NCBI GenBank assembly: GCA_014208095.1
Contig: JACHMT010000005.1
Span: 1,550,001 to 1,614,000 of the forward strand
From: Actinospineispora eucalypti
GTDB taxonomy: Bacteria > Actinomycetota > Actinomycetes > Mycobacteriales > Pseudonocardiaceae
Direction of reading: 5' to 3'
DNA length: 64,000 bases
The position numbers and the translations under genes were made by a program. Under the pieces are notes generated by a model. That model saw only the letters and a list, made by a program, of their open reading frames with translations. It was not told where the DNA came from and searched no databases. Shown here piece by piece: positions 26,461 to 35,349 of the stretch (position 1 is its first letter; the number at the start of each line of letters is the position of its first letter).

Positions 26461-28640
26461 CTACGCGATCTCGCCAAAACCAACCGAGCGCTCCGAGCGA
26501 ACACCCACCGCGTCACCCGCGGCTGATGAGCTCAACCGGCGAGTCGGACCCGGGAACGTCCAGACCAGCACCGTTCTGTCCCGCCCGCTGGAGGCGAGCA
26601 CGGTGCACCCGTCAGGGAGCGTCACGGGGCATACGGCGTAGACGGCGCCGGTGTGGCCGGTGAGGGGTTCGGTGGCGGGTTGGCCGGTGTCGGGGTGCCA
26701 GAGCCGGACGGTGGTGTCTTCGCTGGCGGAGGCGAGCACGGTGTGTCCGTCGGGCAGTGTCACGGGGCATACGGCGTAGACGGCGCCGGTGTGGCCGGTG
26801 AGGGGTTCGGTGGCGGGTTGGCCGGTGTCGGGGTGCCAGAGCCGGACGGTGGTGTCTTCGCTGGCGGAGGCGAGCACGGTGTGTCCGTCGGGCAGTGTCA
26901 CGGGGCATACGGCGTAGACGGCGCCGGTGTGGCCGGTGAGGGGTTCGGTGGCGGGTTGGCCGGTGTCGGGGTGCCAGAGCCGGACGGTGGTGTCTTCGCT
27001 GGCGGAGGCGAGCACGGTGTGTCCGTCGGGCAGTGTCACGGGGCATACGGCGTAGACGGCGCCGGTGTGGCCGGTGAGGGGTTCGGCGGCGGGTTGACCC
27101 GTGTCGAGGTCCCACAACCGCACCGTCGTGTCCCAGCTGCTCGAGGCCAGCAGGGCACGCCCGCACGGCAGGGTCACCGCGCACACGCCGGACACCGCGT
27201 CACGGTGGCCGACCAGCGGTTTCCTCGCCCAATTCTCGTCCCATAAGCGCACCGTCCCGTCACCGTTGGTGTAGGCGAGCACAATGTGCTCGCCCTCGGG
27301 CGTGATGATGGGCAACCTGGCTACCTCGTCGTCGCGGCCGGTCAGGTCCCGTGTAGACACGGGTTCCCGGGAGCTCGGGTCCCGCAAGCGCACCATGCCG
27401 TTCTTGTGGAGGTAGGCGAGCACGTCGCGCTCACCCCACGGCGTGCCCACCCGCAGCGCGACTATCCCGTCGTGGCGGCCGGTCAGGACTGACTTCTGTG
27501 CGGGTTGACCCGAGCCCGGATCCCAGAAATGGACCTTCCCGTCCGCGCAGCCGCACGCCAGCACGGTGGGCTCGTCGCGCGGTGCCACCGCGCACACCCC
27601 ATAGACCTCACTGTGGTGGACGATCAGAGGCTTCGTCCAAGGTCGGCCGGAACCCGGGTCCCATAAACGCGTTGTCTTGTCGTCGCTGGCGGAAGCGAGC
27701 AGGGCGCGCCCATCCGGCAGCGTTACCGCGCACACGGCGGACACCGCGTCGTCGTGGCCGGTGAGAGGCTCGCCCGCTGGCTGGTCGGAGGCCGGATCCC
27801 ACAGCCCGACCATCTGATCACGTCCAGCGGAGGCGAGCAGGACGCGCCCGTCCGACAACGTCACCGGGCACACCGCGGAGACCGCGTCGGTGTGCCCGAT
27901 CATCGGTTTCTGTGCGGGTTGGCCGGAGCCCGGGTCCCACAATCGCACTGTCCGATCGCTGCCGGCGGATGCCAGCAAGGTACGGCCGTCCGGCAGCGTC
28001 ATCGGGCACACCGCGGAGACCGCGTCGGTGTGCCCGATCATCGGTTTCTGTGCGGGTTGGCCCGAGCGCGGGTCCCACAACCGCACTGTCCGATCGCTGC
28101 CGGCGGACGCCAGCAAAGCGCGCCCGTCTGGCAGAGGCACCGCGCACACCCCGTACACCGCGCCGTGATGGCCGGTTAACGGATCTCCGACCGGCGCGTG
28201 GGTGTCGGGGTCCCAGAACCGCACTGTGGCGTCCCGGCTGGCGGAGGCGATCACGGTACGGCCGCCAGGTAGCGGCACCGCGCAGACGGCGACCACAAGA
28301 CCGCCGTGGCCGACCAGAGGATCCCCGGCCGGCTCGTGGGTGTCCAGGTTCCACAAACGCACTGTGGTGTCCCAGCCGGCGGAGGCGAGCAAGGTACGCC
28401 CGTCGGGTAGCGGCACCGCGCACACCGCCAACACAGGACCGCCGTGGCCGGTCAGAGGATCCCCGGCCGGCTCGTGGGTGTCCGGGTCCCACAAACGCAC
28501 TGTGGTGTCCCAGCCGGCGGAGGCGAGCAAGGTACGCCCGCCGGTGAGCGGCACGGCGCACACCCCGAGTACACGACCGTCGTGGCCGGTCAACGGAATC
28601 CCCACCGGCTGACCGGAGAGCGGATCCCACAAGCGAACAC
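26461..28640 (-). pseudogene. WD40 repeat portion of the STAND NTPase, out of frame with its 5' part
   Basis: This frame encodes about 15 WD40 repeats, each with a GH-dipeptide unit (for example GHTGAVYAVC) and a VRLWDP unit, that complete the repeat begun at the end of the NTPase frame at 28590-30449. The two frames join perfectly if one base is added between 28640 and 28641: the upstream frame reads ASAGDDN and the downstream frame continues VRLWDPLSGQPVG. So the natural product is one protein of about 1330 residues (NTPase plus 16 WD40 repeats), interrupted by a single-base deletion or a sequencing error. Any ORF start upstream of 28640 in this frame is only a shadow. WD40 propellers in such proteins serve as sensor or protein-binding modules. 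Four of the last repeats are nearly or exactly identical. Confidence 0.85.
26623..27092. repeat. Three identical tandem 138-bp units plus a partial fourth
   Basis: Units start at 26623, 26761 and 26899 and appear identical over all 138 bases; a fourth copy starts at 27037 and stays similar to about 27092. Each unit encodes one 46-residue WD40 repeat on the minus strand. Identity at the DNA level, including third codon positions, points to very recent amplification or gene conversion. Confidence 0.95.
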
Positions 28641-30449
28641 GTTGTCGTCGCCGGCCGAGGCAAGCATCGCGCCCCCGCCAGGAAGCGGCACCGCGCAGAG
28701 CTGACGCACCGGGCCGCTGTGACCACTGAGGGTCAGGTTGGTGTGGCCAGTCCACCAGGCCCGCAGGATGGAGGGGCTACCTGGGTCCATGCTTCGGGTC
28801 GCGAGTTGCTCAGCACGAGTCTTGCGTGCCCAGACGTGCAGCCACCGCTCGGCCCTGTCAGGCTGGGTGACGCGCGAGCCATTAGACAGTTGGTAGGCAT
28901 TGAACGCGGCACGTGCCTGTGGACTGGCGGGGACTGCGTGGTGCGGCAGGAGCGCGGCCGGCTCACAGGCCAACAGTGCGCGCGGGTCGCAGACCAGCTC
29001 ATCGAACCTTCTCGCCCCAACCGCGTGCCGTGCCAGATGCGCTCGTGTGTAGTCGCTCGATCCTATCGATTCCGTTGAGCTGTCGAGTCGGTGGGTCAGT
29101 CGAGTAAAGATCCGGCCATGCGCGCGGGTCAGTGACTCGGCGAGTCGGCCCAGCAAAAGCTGGTCGTGCTCGTCGCCGTCGTCCCCGGAAAGCTCCGATT
29201 GACGGCGTGCGCTGTGGTCGACCGATGTGACGGTGAACAGCTCACGCAGACTCTGGTGTCGCACCGAGTAGGTCGGGGTGCCCAATGCGGGGTGGGTGGC
29301 GTCCAGGAACGGACGGAAATGTTCGGTCAGCCACCGCCGGACGCTTGGGGCCTCGACGGGGCCGGCGTAGTCCGCGAGCTCGCTGGTTGAGACCGGCCGC
29401 TGCAGCGCGACCAAGGTCGCAAGGAGCGGCAGGCCCACCCGCTCCCACTCCTCGCCGGGAGTTTGCCAGCGTTGGATCTGGTCGAGGTAGTAGCCGCGCA
29501 GCCCCATGGGCAGTGTGGCGACGTCGGTGGGGCTTCGCCCTCCGGCGCGGATGTCGTCGAGGACGTAACGCATGTAGATCCACACCCCCGCGCAGCGTTG
29601 CGCGAGGGTTTCGACGAACCGCTCCGGGTCGAGGGCGTGGCAGAGCACGGCCTGACGCAGGACGGTGTCGGGGTCGTCGGTAGCGACAGCCGCGGTGAGA
29701 TAGTTGCGCATGTCGGCGAGGTTGTCCGGCCCATCCACCTGGATGGTCTTCCACGCGGTCTGAGGATCGCGGACCCCGGGTAGCGGCAACCCGAATCGGG
29801 TCGTGACCACCACGAACACACCGTCGGGCAGATGCTCGGGCCGAGGCAGACCGAGCGGAATTCCGGTGTCGCGCTCGGGATCCGCTGGGCCGGCTTCATC
29901 CAACCCATCCACGATCAACACCAACGGTGGTCGCGCCGACCCGCTAGCCCATTCCTGATCGCGCCGGGCCGCCGCGGCATGCAGTACCTCAACGAGCCAC
30001 GCCGGGTCGTCGGCCTGTTTGGGAACCTGCCCCCCAGTCGCGAACACCTCGTCCTGGATCCGCCAGGCACCGATGAGCTGCGCGGCCAGCGAACGCCTGG
30101 CCTTCTCCGGTGAGCGCCCTCCGGGCAGGCGGGTGAAGTGGTACGCGCAGGGCCGGTTCCACACGAGATACGCGGCAAGCGCGGTCTTGCCGACCCCGGC
30201 CTCGCCCTGAACGACCACGTAGCCACGTCCAGGGCTGTGCACGGTCTGATCGATCTCGGTGATCAGATTGTCCCGACCAGTGAACCGGGGGAGATCCAGC
30301 TGGCGGCCCAGCTCGCCCATCAGCCGCTGGTTAGGCAGGTAACCGGCGAGAGGATCGAGTGACTCGCCGTTGATCACAATCACGGGGCCGGTGATGTCGC
30401 GTCCGGCGGCCACCGCGCCCGGCCCGAGCGCCCACCGCCTGATCCTCAT
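28590..30449 (-). CDS. STAND/NACHT-like NTPase, N-terminal part of a WD40 sensor protein
   Basis: A 619-codon frame. After a short N-terminal segment with GAVAAGRDITGPVIV comes a P-loop NTPase domain: Walker A GEAGVGKTA at residues 82-90 and Walker B LVLIVDGLDEAG at about 176-187, as in STAND/NACHT signalling NTPases. A helical region follows to about residue 560, then the first WD40 repeat (GHSGPVRQLCAVPLPGG) begins, and the frame is lost at 28640. The last 17 residues are read out of frame. Such proteins work as ATP-dependent sensors or switches; several bacterial relatives act in phage defence, but no effector domain is recognised at the N-terminus here. The ATG at 30449 overlaps the stop of the upstream membrane protein gene by four bases. 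Confidence 0.85.
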   Translation of the reverse strand: MRIRRWALGPGAVAAGRDITGPVIVINGESLDPLAGYLPNQRLMGELGRQLDLPRFTGRDNLITEIDQTVHSPGRGYVVVQGEAGVGKTALAAYLVWNRPCAYHFTRLPGGRSPEKARRSLAAQLIGAWRIQDEVFATGGQVPKQADDPAWLVEVLHAAAARRDQEWASGSARPPLVLIVDGLDEAGPADPERDTGIPLGLPRPEHLPDGVFVVVTTRFGLPLPGVRDPQTAWKTIQVDGPDNLADMRNYLTAAVATDDPDTVLRQAVLCHALDPERFVETLAQRCAGVWIYMRYVLDDIRAGGRSPTDVATLPMGLRGYYLDQIQRWQTPGEEWERVGLPLLATLVALQRPVSTSELADYAGPVEAPSVRRWLTEHFRPFLDATHPALGTPTYSVRHQSLRELFTVTSVDHSARRQSELSGDDGDEHDQLLLGRLAESLTRAHGRIFTRLTHRLDSSTESIGSSDYTRAHLARHAVGARRFDELVCDPRALLACEPAALLPHHAVPASPQARAAFNAYQLSNGSRVTQPDRAERWLHVWARKTRAEQLATRSMDPGSPSILRAWWTGHTNLTLSGHSGPVRQLCAVPLPGGGAMLASAGDDNVFACGIRSPVSRWGFR

Positions 30450-30913
30450 TGTGTCGTTGGTCCCGGGGGCCGTTCGGGTAATCCGCGTGCGTTGTTGGCT
30501 TGTGGACCGGCCAGACCACCGTGACTGCCCGCGGAGAGGGACGTTTCGGTACTGACCGGGCCCGCGATATCACCTCCGGTGTACACCCCGCCCGGCCCCA
30601 GCTCGATGCCCTCCCCGCCCTCAGATGTGGCGGTGTCGGTGCCGCTCAATATCGTGCGGGTGCGGACGCCGCCCCTGATCGATCCGCCGCTGTACACGGC
30701 GCCCGCGCCAACCCGAACACGACCGAGATCCCCGCCGCGGAAGGACAACACCGCGCTGCCAACCGCCCACACCAGCGCCGCCGCACCAGCCAGCACCCAC
30801 CAGACCCAGCCGCCGTGCAGTTCGTTGATCAGCGCCGCCGTGACCGCGCCGACCAGCACCAACGCTCCGGCGCCGACGGCGGTCCACAACCTACGCGGGC
30901 GATCAGTGCTCAT
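30446..30913 (-). CDS. Small membrane protein coupled to the STAND NTPase
   Basis: A 155-residue protein with two hydrophobic segments at about residues 11-29 and 36-56 and a glycine-rich soluble tail. The tail holds repeated short motifs, AVYSGGSIRGGV and VYTGGDIAGPV, that resemble the AVAAGRDITGPV motif near the start of the NTPase encoded next, which hints at physical pairing. ATG at 30913 has GGAGG upstream; the longer frame to 30958 is not needed. The stop overlaps the NTPase start (ATGA), so the two are translationally coupled. No known family was recognised; the function is inferred only from coupling. Confidence 0.75.
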   Translation of the reverse strand: MSTDRPRRLWTAVGAGALVLVGAVTAALINELHGGWVWWVLAGAAALVWAVGSAVLSFRGGDLGRVRVGAGAVYSGGSIRGGVRTRTILSGTDTATSEGGEGIELGPGGVYTGGDIAGPVSTETSLSAGSHGGLAGPQANNARGLPERPPGPTTQ

Positions 30914-31690
30914 GGCTTCCTCCTGGACCGCCGCTGTCGCGGATGCGTAACGCGGCAACTAACGACCGGAATATCTACACCAACATCCACATCGACCAAC
31001 GATCAGCCGGGACCACACGACCAGACCCGTATGTCACCTCGGCTGAGTGTGTACCGGCTCAGTCGCCATGCCGACGTGCTCCGTTCCACAGGGCACGAGC
31101 GCGGGGTACCGGGCGCTTGATCAGTACACCAATCAGCAACCGCCCGCCGGTGTGCGCGACCACTCAGGGCCTCAGGTCCGCGGGCACCGCGCCCGTCACG
31201 GATTGCCAGCGTTCTCCGCAGCCCGCGGCTGCTACTGACGGTTCCGAAAGGTTCGGGCACCCCAGGCGGATCTTCATGCGCAACCTATGGGCCGTCTAGC
31301 TCCGGGGCAGGCGGCTCGCCTACCGCTGGCGGACGTTCCGGCCGCCAGCACCCGTAGTGATCTGGAAGTACATCGGTGGCGTATGACTGAGCAATCGCCG
31401 TGTGAAGCGCTTGCCGACCAGACTGAGAATAGCGCTTCTCACCCTTTGGGGGGAACGGCCAGAGCCGGATCAACTTTCTGGCTGACAGGTGGTGACCGGG
31501 TATACGAGTCACACACTACCACCACCTGCTCCCTGACGCTTCGCGGGAGCGTATCCGGTGGTCAGAAACATTTCCGCCCCACGGGTTTGATTCAGTTCAC
31601 GGCCCGCTGCCCGAAAGTCCGGAGGATTAGGCAGTACGCCCTTGGAGCTTAGCGCTCGTGACCACAGTGCTGGCCAGGCCGTGATTCTGA
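30914..31690. other. Intergenic region between STAND operon and lsr2
   Basis: About 780 bp without a supported gene. It must contain the promoter of the minus-strand STAND operon near 30914. Short frames on both strands lack recognisable family sequence. No repeats or stem-loops of note were seen. Confidence 0.4.
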
Positions 31691-31693
31691 GAT

Positions 31694-31722
31694 TTGACTA
31701 CTGCGCTATGGTCCACATTAAA
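31694..31722 (+). promoter_or_regulatory. Candidate sigma-70-type promoter for lsr2
   Basis: TTGACT at 31694-31699 is followed after 17 bases by ATTAAA at 31717-31722. It lies 26 bp before the lsr2 start, in an A/T-richer stretch. The -35 box is good and the -10 box moderate. Confidence 0.4.
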
Positions 31723-31747
31723 GTCTCTCGTCTTGTGGAGGCGCGTG

Positions 31748-32092
31748 ATGGCGCAGCAGGTACTGGTTTCGCTGGTAGACGACCTTGATGGGGAGGTCGC
31801 GAACGAGACGGTCGAGTTCGGCCTGGATGGCAAGTCCTACGAGATCGATCTGTCCAACAAGAACGCAAGCCAGTTGAGGGACGCCCTCGCTGATTACGTC
31901 GCGGCTGCCCGTCGCCCAGGCAACAGTCGCCGCAGGTCCGCAGCAGGCGCTGCCGGTGGGGTGCGTCGCGCGGGGGTGGATCGTGAGCAGAACCAGGCAA
32001 TTCGGGAATGGGCACGCAAGCGGGGGATGAAGGTCTCCGACCGTGGACGCATCCCCGCTGACCTTCTCGAGGCCTATCACAAAGACAACTAG
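31748..32092 (+). CDS. lsr2: Lsr2 nucleoid-associated protein
   Basis: A 114-residue Lsr2 protein. The N-terminal dimerisation domain starts AQQVLVSLVDDLDGE and contains VEFGLDGKSYEIDLS; the C-terminal DNA-binding domain carries IREWARKRGMKVSDRGRIP with the RGR AT-hook-like motif. Lsr2 bridges DNA and silences AT-rich, horizontally acquired genes in actinomycetes, functionally like H-NS. ATG at 31748 follows GGAGG with six bases between. Standing beside a sensor NTPase and upstream of a mobile-element zone, it may be a second, accessory Lsr2 copy rather than the housekeeping one; this cannot be decided from the window. Confidence 0.95.
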   Translation: MAQQVLVSLVDDLDGEVANETVEFGLDGKSYEIDLSNKNASQLRDALADYVAAARRPGNSRRRSAAGAAGGVRRAGVDREQNQAIREWARKRGMKVSDRGRIPADLLEAYHKDN

Positions 32093-32850
32093 GCAAGCTC
32101 TCGGCGAATGCGGTGCGCGGTGCTTCGGCGTCAACCCCGTTGATGCATGAAAGACTCAGATCGCCGCGAGCATCCCGAGCCCTGGGTGCGGCGGCAGGCC
32201 CTCGTCGTGTATGCAGCCGTGAGTGTCGATATCGACACGCCATGACAGGAGTTCCCTCGATGTTCCGGGCCCGGAAGTGGAAGCAAGTCCTGGTTCCGCC
32301 TGTCGAAACTTCAACTAGCGCCAGCGCGCCAGGCGCAATTGCTGTTCAGGTGAGCTATTAGCCCGACCACGGGCAGGCTGCGCCCATTCCCCGATCGTTC
32401 CAAACCTGGTCGGCGTCGCGGGGCAGGTCACGATGGAGCCCTGCGGTGTCAGCGAGGTCAAGCGACATTGGCGGGTGACCGATGCCATCGAAGTGTGTCG
32501 CTTTGCCACCGATGTCGGGACCATCGTTCATCCTTGCCATCTGTCTTGAGCCCGCGGCGTGGTCAGCGTGATCGAGGTGTCGGTCTCATGACAGCCGGTA
32601 GGTTTCTAGGACTGCTTGTTGGCCCATTGCGGCGATCGCGGCCCGAGTCGCCGCGCTTGCCGGACCGGATGCTCGGCACCTGCGGCTGGACCGGTTCGGC
32701 CCGCCCCGCCGACGATGAATCGTCGACTCCGACGCATTTGAGGTGCATGGCCGCTAGGATGGCGGCCGGTTGAGTTGTCTTTGACGATGGTCCCGGTGCA
32801 CCGCGAAGCGCCGTTCACATGATTCTCGGGAGATCGTCCGCGCCCGGCTG
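32093..32850. other. Intergenic region, no supported gene
   Basis: About 760 bp. A 60-codon minus-strand frame at 32358-32540 has natural-looking composition (PPMSLDLADTAGLH) but no recognised family and a poor start, so it may be a remnant. Nothing else stands out. Confidence 0.35.
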
Positions 32851-33345
32851 ATGGGCGCCCGCACAGTCGCTTCGTCCCGCCGTCGACACGGTTGCTGGGA
32901 CCACCTGATCGTTGCCCCGTTGTGGGTCGCCTACCGCGCGAACCTCGGCACGTTGCTGCGCACCAGCGATGCCGTCGGTGCATGCATGGCGGTACCGCGC
33001 ACGCCGCACTACCGCGACGCGCTGGCTCGGGGCAACACCCTGCCCGGCCGCGGTTGTGTGCATTGGGTGGCGCCCTCAAAAATCGAATGGTTGCGCGAAC
33101 AACGGCGGCGCGGCAGCCAACTCGTCGCCGTGGAGCTGGCGGAGGACGCCGTGCCACTGACTCGGGCGGAACCCACCCGCCGGCGCACGGTCGTGCTGCT
33201 GGGCCACGAGCACGGCGGGGTGCCGCCCGAGGCCGCGGAACTCGCCGACCAGGTCGTGGAGATCCCTATGATCGGACGCGGGACCAGCCTCAATGTGGCG
33301 GTGGCCGGGTCGCTCGTGCTCTACCGACTCGCCGGCCTCATGTAA
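32851..33345 (+). CDS. SpoU/TrmH-family RNA 2'-O-methyltransferase
   Basis: A 164-residue single-domain SPOUT methylase. Motif 1 is in YRANLGTLLRTSDAVGA, motif 2 reads VVLLGHEHGGVP and motif 3 IPMIGRGTSLNVAVAGSLVLYR, which together form the knotted SAM-binding fold. The size is like that of TrmL-type tRNA methylases. It would transfer a methyl group to a ribose 2'-OH of tRNA or rRNA; the target is not known. It is a stand-alone gene. The start at ATG 32851 is the most upstream reasonable one but has no strong ribosome-binding site. Confidence 0.85.
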   Translation: MGARTVASSRRRHGCWDHLIVAPLWVAYRANLGTLLRTSDAVGACMAVPRTPHYRDALARGNTLPGRGCVHWVAPSKIEWLREQRRRGSQLVAVELAEDAVPLTRAEPTRRRTVVLLGHEHGGVPPEAAELADQVVEIPMIGRGTSLNVAVAGSLVLYRLAGLM

Positions 33346-33620
33346 CCGGCGGCCGGACGCGCGGCGCCGGCACTGGTGCATGCCGCACTCGCGCAAACGG
33401 ACCTAAATTCCCGCCAGCCATGCTGATCATGAGCGCCTGGAAACGGTAACCCCGCCCGACCTGATCCGGCACTACACTACGGCGCTCCGTAGGCGGCCGA
33501 GTTCACCCCACACGCTCGGGGCCGGCACCTAGCAGGCGGCTCGCGACCTTGGAAGGGTTGAAGGATGTGCGGACGACGCAGCATGGGGCGGAGCTGTGCG
33601 GTCGGGGAGTCAAGGCCCAA

Positions 33621-33656
33621 GGTCGTTCTCTACCTAGGCCTTGGTAGGTTACGACC
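33621..33656. promoter_or_regulatory. 36-bp palindrome abutting the PadR start codon
   Basis: Arms GGTCGT (33621) / ACGACC (33651) and CTACC (33630) / GGTAG (33643) are symmetric around a central GGCC (33637-33640). It ends exactly one base before the ATG at 33657, leaving no room for a usual ribosome-binding site. Likely operator of the PadR protein; a leaderless transcript is possible. Confidence 0.65.
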
Positions 33657-33998
33657 ATGGGTAACGGCTCGACCCCACGGATGACGTTGTCCACCCAGTT
33701 CGTGTTACAGGTGCTCGTGGCCGAGCCTGCTCGCGAGATGTACGGGTTGGAGATTTGCGAAGCTGCCGGACTCGCGTCTGGCACCGTTCACCCGATCTTG
33801 GCGCGCCTCGAGGTCGTTGGATGGCTGGAAAGCCATTGGGAGGAGCGCGACCCTCGAGCTATGGGCAGACCGCGCCGGCGGTACTACAGGTTGACGCCTG
33901 ACGGCGCTCAGCGTGCGCTCGCGGCCCTAGCCAGGACTCGATCTTCGGCCGGCTTGCTCCACCGAATCAACCCCGAAGTTGCCGGCGGTACATCGTGA
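33657..33998 (+). CDS. PadR-family transcriptional regulator
   Basis: A 113-residue winged-helix protein of the PadR family. It starts LSTQFVLQVLVAEP and contains MYGLEICEAAGLASGTVHPIL for the recognition helix, then PRRRYYRLTPDGAQRALAAL. PadR proteins are small-ligand-responsive repressors that usually control the adjacent genes. A 36-bp palindrome sits directly at its start codon. The stop overlaps the next start (GTGATG), so it is the first gene of a three-gene operon. Confidence 0.88.
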   Translation: MGNGSTPRMTLSTQFVLQVLVAEPAREMYGLEICEAAGLASGTVHPILARLEVVGWLESHWEERDPRAMGRPRRRYYRLTPDGAQRALAALARTRSSAGLLHRINPEVAGGTS

Positions 33999-34588
33999 TG
34001 CAGAGACAACTCGAGGCAGCAGGTTCCGCGGTCATTGCACCGGCGACTAAGACATCCCCGCCAGAGTGGTCTGACGCATGGTGGGCCGCGCGCCGCCAAA
34101 ACTCGTCTGACTATGCAATGCTTGAGTCAATCCTTCGCTCCGCCCCTGAGGTGTCAAAGGGGACGAGGCAGGTCTATTACCATGTGAGCTGGCGCGATAG
34201 GCGCAGACATCGAACTGCGCGAAGGTGGTTGGTGGCCCGGCAGAAGGCTAGAAGGCTTGCGGCCACGCGGCGGCTGGAGGCCGAGCGTTCAGCCTCGCGG
34301 AGAAGTATTTACGCCAACTCTATAGTGACGATTCGGCATGGCGCGCGCCGGTATGAGGAATTGCCCGACAAGACAGCATCTCGAATAGTTGAACTGGCGA
34401 CCCGGCTGTTGTCGGAACGCGACCGTGACCGATGGGCCGAGGAGCTGGCTGCGGACCTGGCGGCCGTCGCGGCACAGAGAGCTTCCCGTTGGACGCAGGT
34501 GATGCACAGCTTCAGGGTCCTCGTGCTCGCCCTATCGCTTCGAAGAGCGCTACATGCTGGGTGCGTGACCGAAGAGGGCAGGCGTTGA
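33998..34588 (+). CDS. Unknown protein coupled to PadR
   Basis: A 196-residue, arginine-rich, helical protein without a recognised family. Its C-terminal part contains ERDRDRWAEELAADLAAV and then ALSLRRALHAG, a pattern seen next to membrane proteins in PadR operons of actinomycetes. ATG at 33998 overlaps the PadR stop; GTG at 33995 is an alternative. It has no clear transmembrane helix. The next small membrane protein starts at its stop codon. Likely the regulated partner of the PadR protein. Confidence 0.65.
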   Translation: MQRQLEAAGSAVIAPATKTSPPEWSDAWWAARRQNSSDYAMLESILRSAPEVSKGTRQVYYHVSWRDRRRHRTARRWLVARQKARRLAATRRLEAERSASRRSIYANSIVTIRHGARRYEELPDKTASRIVELATRLLSERDRDRWAEELAADLAAVAAQRASRWTQVMHSFRVLVLALSLRRALHAGCVTEEGRR

Positions 34589-34857
34589 GTGTCATCGCTA
34601 AAGCTAGCGCCGCGACCGGTCTTGTAGCGGCGAGCTATGCGATTCCCGGGCTATGGATCATGATTGCTGTCTTGTGCTTCATTCTAAGTGGAACCGTGGC
34701 CACTGTCGTCTTGACTGCCGCGCTGAGTCGAGATAGGGATCGGCAGCGAAACGCGTACTTGGTTCTACGTCGACTGCTGACGACTTTCCGGCCGGAAGGT
34801 GCTGACCGACAGAGGCGAAGCGGGGTACCGGGCGACAAGAGGTTCAGAAGCAATTAG
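34585..34857 (+). CDS. Small membrane protein, third gene of PadR operon
   Basis: A 90-residue protein starting at TTG 34585, which overlaps the stop of the previous gene (TTGA); GAGGGCAGG lies upstream. It has one long or two short hydrophobic segments, TGLVAASYAIPGLWIMIAVL and SGTVATVVLTAAL, followed by a basic tail. No family recognised. Translational coupling with the preceding gene suggests a complex. Confidence 0.55.
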   Translation: MSVIAKASAATGLVAASYAIPGLWIMIAVLCFILSGTVATVVLTAALSRDRDRQRNAYLVLRRLLTTFRPEGADRQRRSGVPGDKRFRSN

Positions 34858-35346
34858 TTCTCAAACTCATGGTGTGTGGTCGGGATCGAAGACAACGAGT
34901 ACTACGCGACCGAGGAGATAGGGTGGCGTCGCGGATCGCTGCCGTCGAAGTCGACTTCCTCGAGGAACACCGCCACGAGATTTGGTGAGCTGCGGCGCAA
35001 TACCCTCGGCGCCAATGGCCAGGTCACAGGTATCCGGTGGCAAGTGAGTGGGGCGCATTCAAATTGGTCCTCGAGCACGGTGTTGTTGCATCCTGCGTTG
35101 GTTGCAGTTTGTGCGGGAGAAGCTCGGTGCTGATGCGATACCGTGGCCGGCGGCTTCTACCGGCGGATGGCCCTGAAACCTGCCATCGACGCCGCCTTCG
35201 CGTTGCACACGACCGTCCGTCACCTCCGCGACGCGCAGCCCCTGCTGCCGTCGAGCTGGGCCGGCTACCTGCACGCCGGTCCGTGAGCTGCCACGGCCGG
35301 GCGTAGGCGCACCGCCGCCAGGACGGTGGTCATCGCGCCAGTCACT
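34858..35346. other. Gap with a possible gene remnant
   Basis: About 490 bp. From 35146 to 35286 the plus strand reads FYRRMALKPAIDAAFALHTT and on to LPSSWAGYLHAGP before a stop, and just upstream in another frame LQFVREKLGADAIPW. Both have protein-like composition, so this may be a frameshifted C-terminal remnant. No family was recognised. Confidence 0.3.
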
Positions 35347-35349
35347 TCA

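Noticed and set aside
26623..27092. Regular 138-bp repeats that could suggest a CRISPR-like array
   Set aside because: There are no spacers; the units are contiguous and each codes for one WD40 repeat in frame.
28590..28755. Overlap of the NTPase and WD40 frames as a programmed frameshift
   Set aside because: No slippery heptamer or clear stem-loop is seen at the junction (AAC-GTG-TTC context); a one-base deletion explains it more simply.
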